Below, in pieces: positions 5,932 to 6,326 of a DNA stretch of 6,326 nt. Below the pieces are notes generated by a model that made no database searches, was not told the origin of the DNA, and saw only the letters and a program-made list of their open reading frames with translations. Source of the stretch: Deltaproteobacteria bacterium (GTDB taxonomy: Bacteria > Desulfobacterota > Desulfuromonadia > Geobacterales > Pseudopelobacteraceae); contig JACRCG010000056.1 of NCBI GenBank assembly GCA_016219145.1, positions 1 through 6,326 on the forward strand, in the 5' to 3' direction. How positions within the stretch are numbered: the first letter of the stretch is position 1; every line of letters starts with the position of its first letter. Both the position numbers and the translations under genes were made by a program.

Positions 5932-6326
5932 GCCCCCCCCTGCAGATAGACCGTTATGCTCAGATTCATCTCCACGTTTTCAACCAGGGGGTCGCTGTTG
6001 GAAAACGCAATATCATCCACTACGATCAGTTCGGGATTTTCCTGGAGGTCCGCCAGATAACTCTTGATGGCAGCGTAACCACCTCTTACTGAATAAGTCA
6101 GCTGGTATGAGAGCAGCCCTTCTTCCTTTATTACCTTGGGCTTATAGCTGATTGAACCGGTTTGAACACCGCTGCCTGCAGCGGATTCCAGCAGATCGCT
6201 CAACACGCGTGCAAACTCGCGTTTCGCAGGAATTCTCGTCTTCAGCTTTTCCAGGTCGCTCAATCCCTGCCGGTACAATGAAGTAGAATCAGCCCTTCCG
6301 ACTGTTGCGGCCTTTCTCCTCAAATC
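5928..6326 (-). CDS. pilO: PilO/GspM-like inner-membrane assembly protein, C-terminal part (begins beyond the right edge)
   Basis: The last 132 codons of a gene whose reading frame is still open at the window edge; the TTG at 6323 is probably an internal Leu codon. The visible part shows a helical segment ending in KTRIPAKREFARVLSDLLE, and then a ferredoxin-like domain with SISYKPKVIKEEGLLSYQL in part. It continues with VRGGYAAIKSYLADLQENP and VVDDIAFSNSD, and finishes with a beta strand (NLSITVYLQGGA). The IPxxxEFxxxLxxL and V-GGYxAIxxFLxxLE-like patterns are typical of PilO. The N-terminal membrane segment and coiled coil would be upstream, outside the window. PilO works with PilN and PilP (GspL, GspM and GspC in type II systems) to connect the motor to the secretin. 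Its stop overlaps the next gene's ATG. Confidence 0.87.
   Translation of the reverse strand, partial: DLRRKAATVGRADSTSLYRQGLSDLEKLKTRIPAKREFARVLSDLLESAAGSGVQTGSISYKPKVIKEEGLLSYQLTYSVRGGYAAIKSYLADLQENPELIVVDDIAFSNSDPLVENVEMNLSITVYLQGGA
5933..5940 (-). repeat. Run of eight G at the pilO-like/pilP-like junction
   Basis: Eight consecutive C on the plus strand (G in the mRNA) span the last codons of the PilO-like gene (Gln-Gly-Gly-Ala-stop) and end one base before the ATG of the next gene. The G-rich stretch is the only plausible Shine-Dalgarno for the downstream gene. A long G run is also a possible slippage site. Confidence 0.8.

Overview
The window holds seven genes, all on the minus strand, packed end to end with short gaps or overlaps. 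They read as one operon running from right to left. There is no rRNA, tRNA, CRISPR array, insertion sequence or convincing terminator. The content suggests a Gram-negative, Geobacter-like member of the Desulfuromonadia. This rests on the gene set (an atypical type II secretion cluster next to ftsEX), a lipoprotein secretin with a C-terminal cohesin domain, and pseudopilins ending in Glu-Trp. The assignment is from memory of such loci, not from a database search.

In transcription order, right to left: (1) the C-terminal part of a PilO/GspM-like inner-membrane protein (6326-5928, beginning outside the window); (2) a PilP/GspC-like single-pass protein (5931-5323), joined to the first by an ATGA overlap just after a run of eight G; (3) a large secretin lipoprotein (5288-2667) with N-terminal TPRs, two N-type modules, a secretin pore domain, an Ala/Pro linker and a C-terminal cohesin domain; (4) an unusual pseudopilin lacking Glu5 (2657-1938); (5) a second pseudopilin with a TTG start (1882-1397); (6) a GspG-like major pseudopilin (1407-916); (7) ftsE (911-219); and (8) the 5' part of ftsX (265-1, leaving the window), whose TTG start lies inside ftsE. 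That makes six complete genes plus one partial gene at each edge.

Genes 1-6 would form a type II secretion/type IV pilus hybrid. The PilO- and PilP-like proteins link the inner membrane to the secretin, and the pseudopilins assemble into a short periplasmic pseudopilus that pushes substrates through the secretin. The ATPase (GspE), platform protein (GspF) and a PilN/GspL partner are not visible and probably lie upstream, beyond the right edge. An atypical system of this kind was linked in Geobacter sulfurreducens to secretion of a multicopper protein used in metal-oxide reduction (pseudopilin OxpG); equating this locus with it is inference. FtsEX is the ABC-type complex that activates peptidoglycan hydrolases at division. 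Its tight coupling behind the secretion genes suggests co-expression and perhaps a link to wall remodelling.
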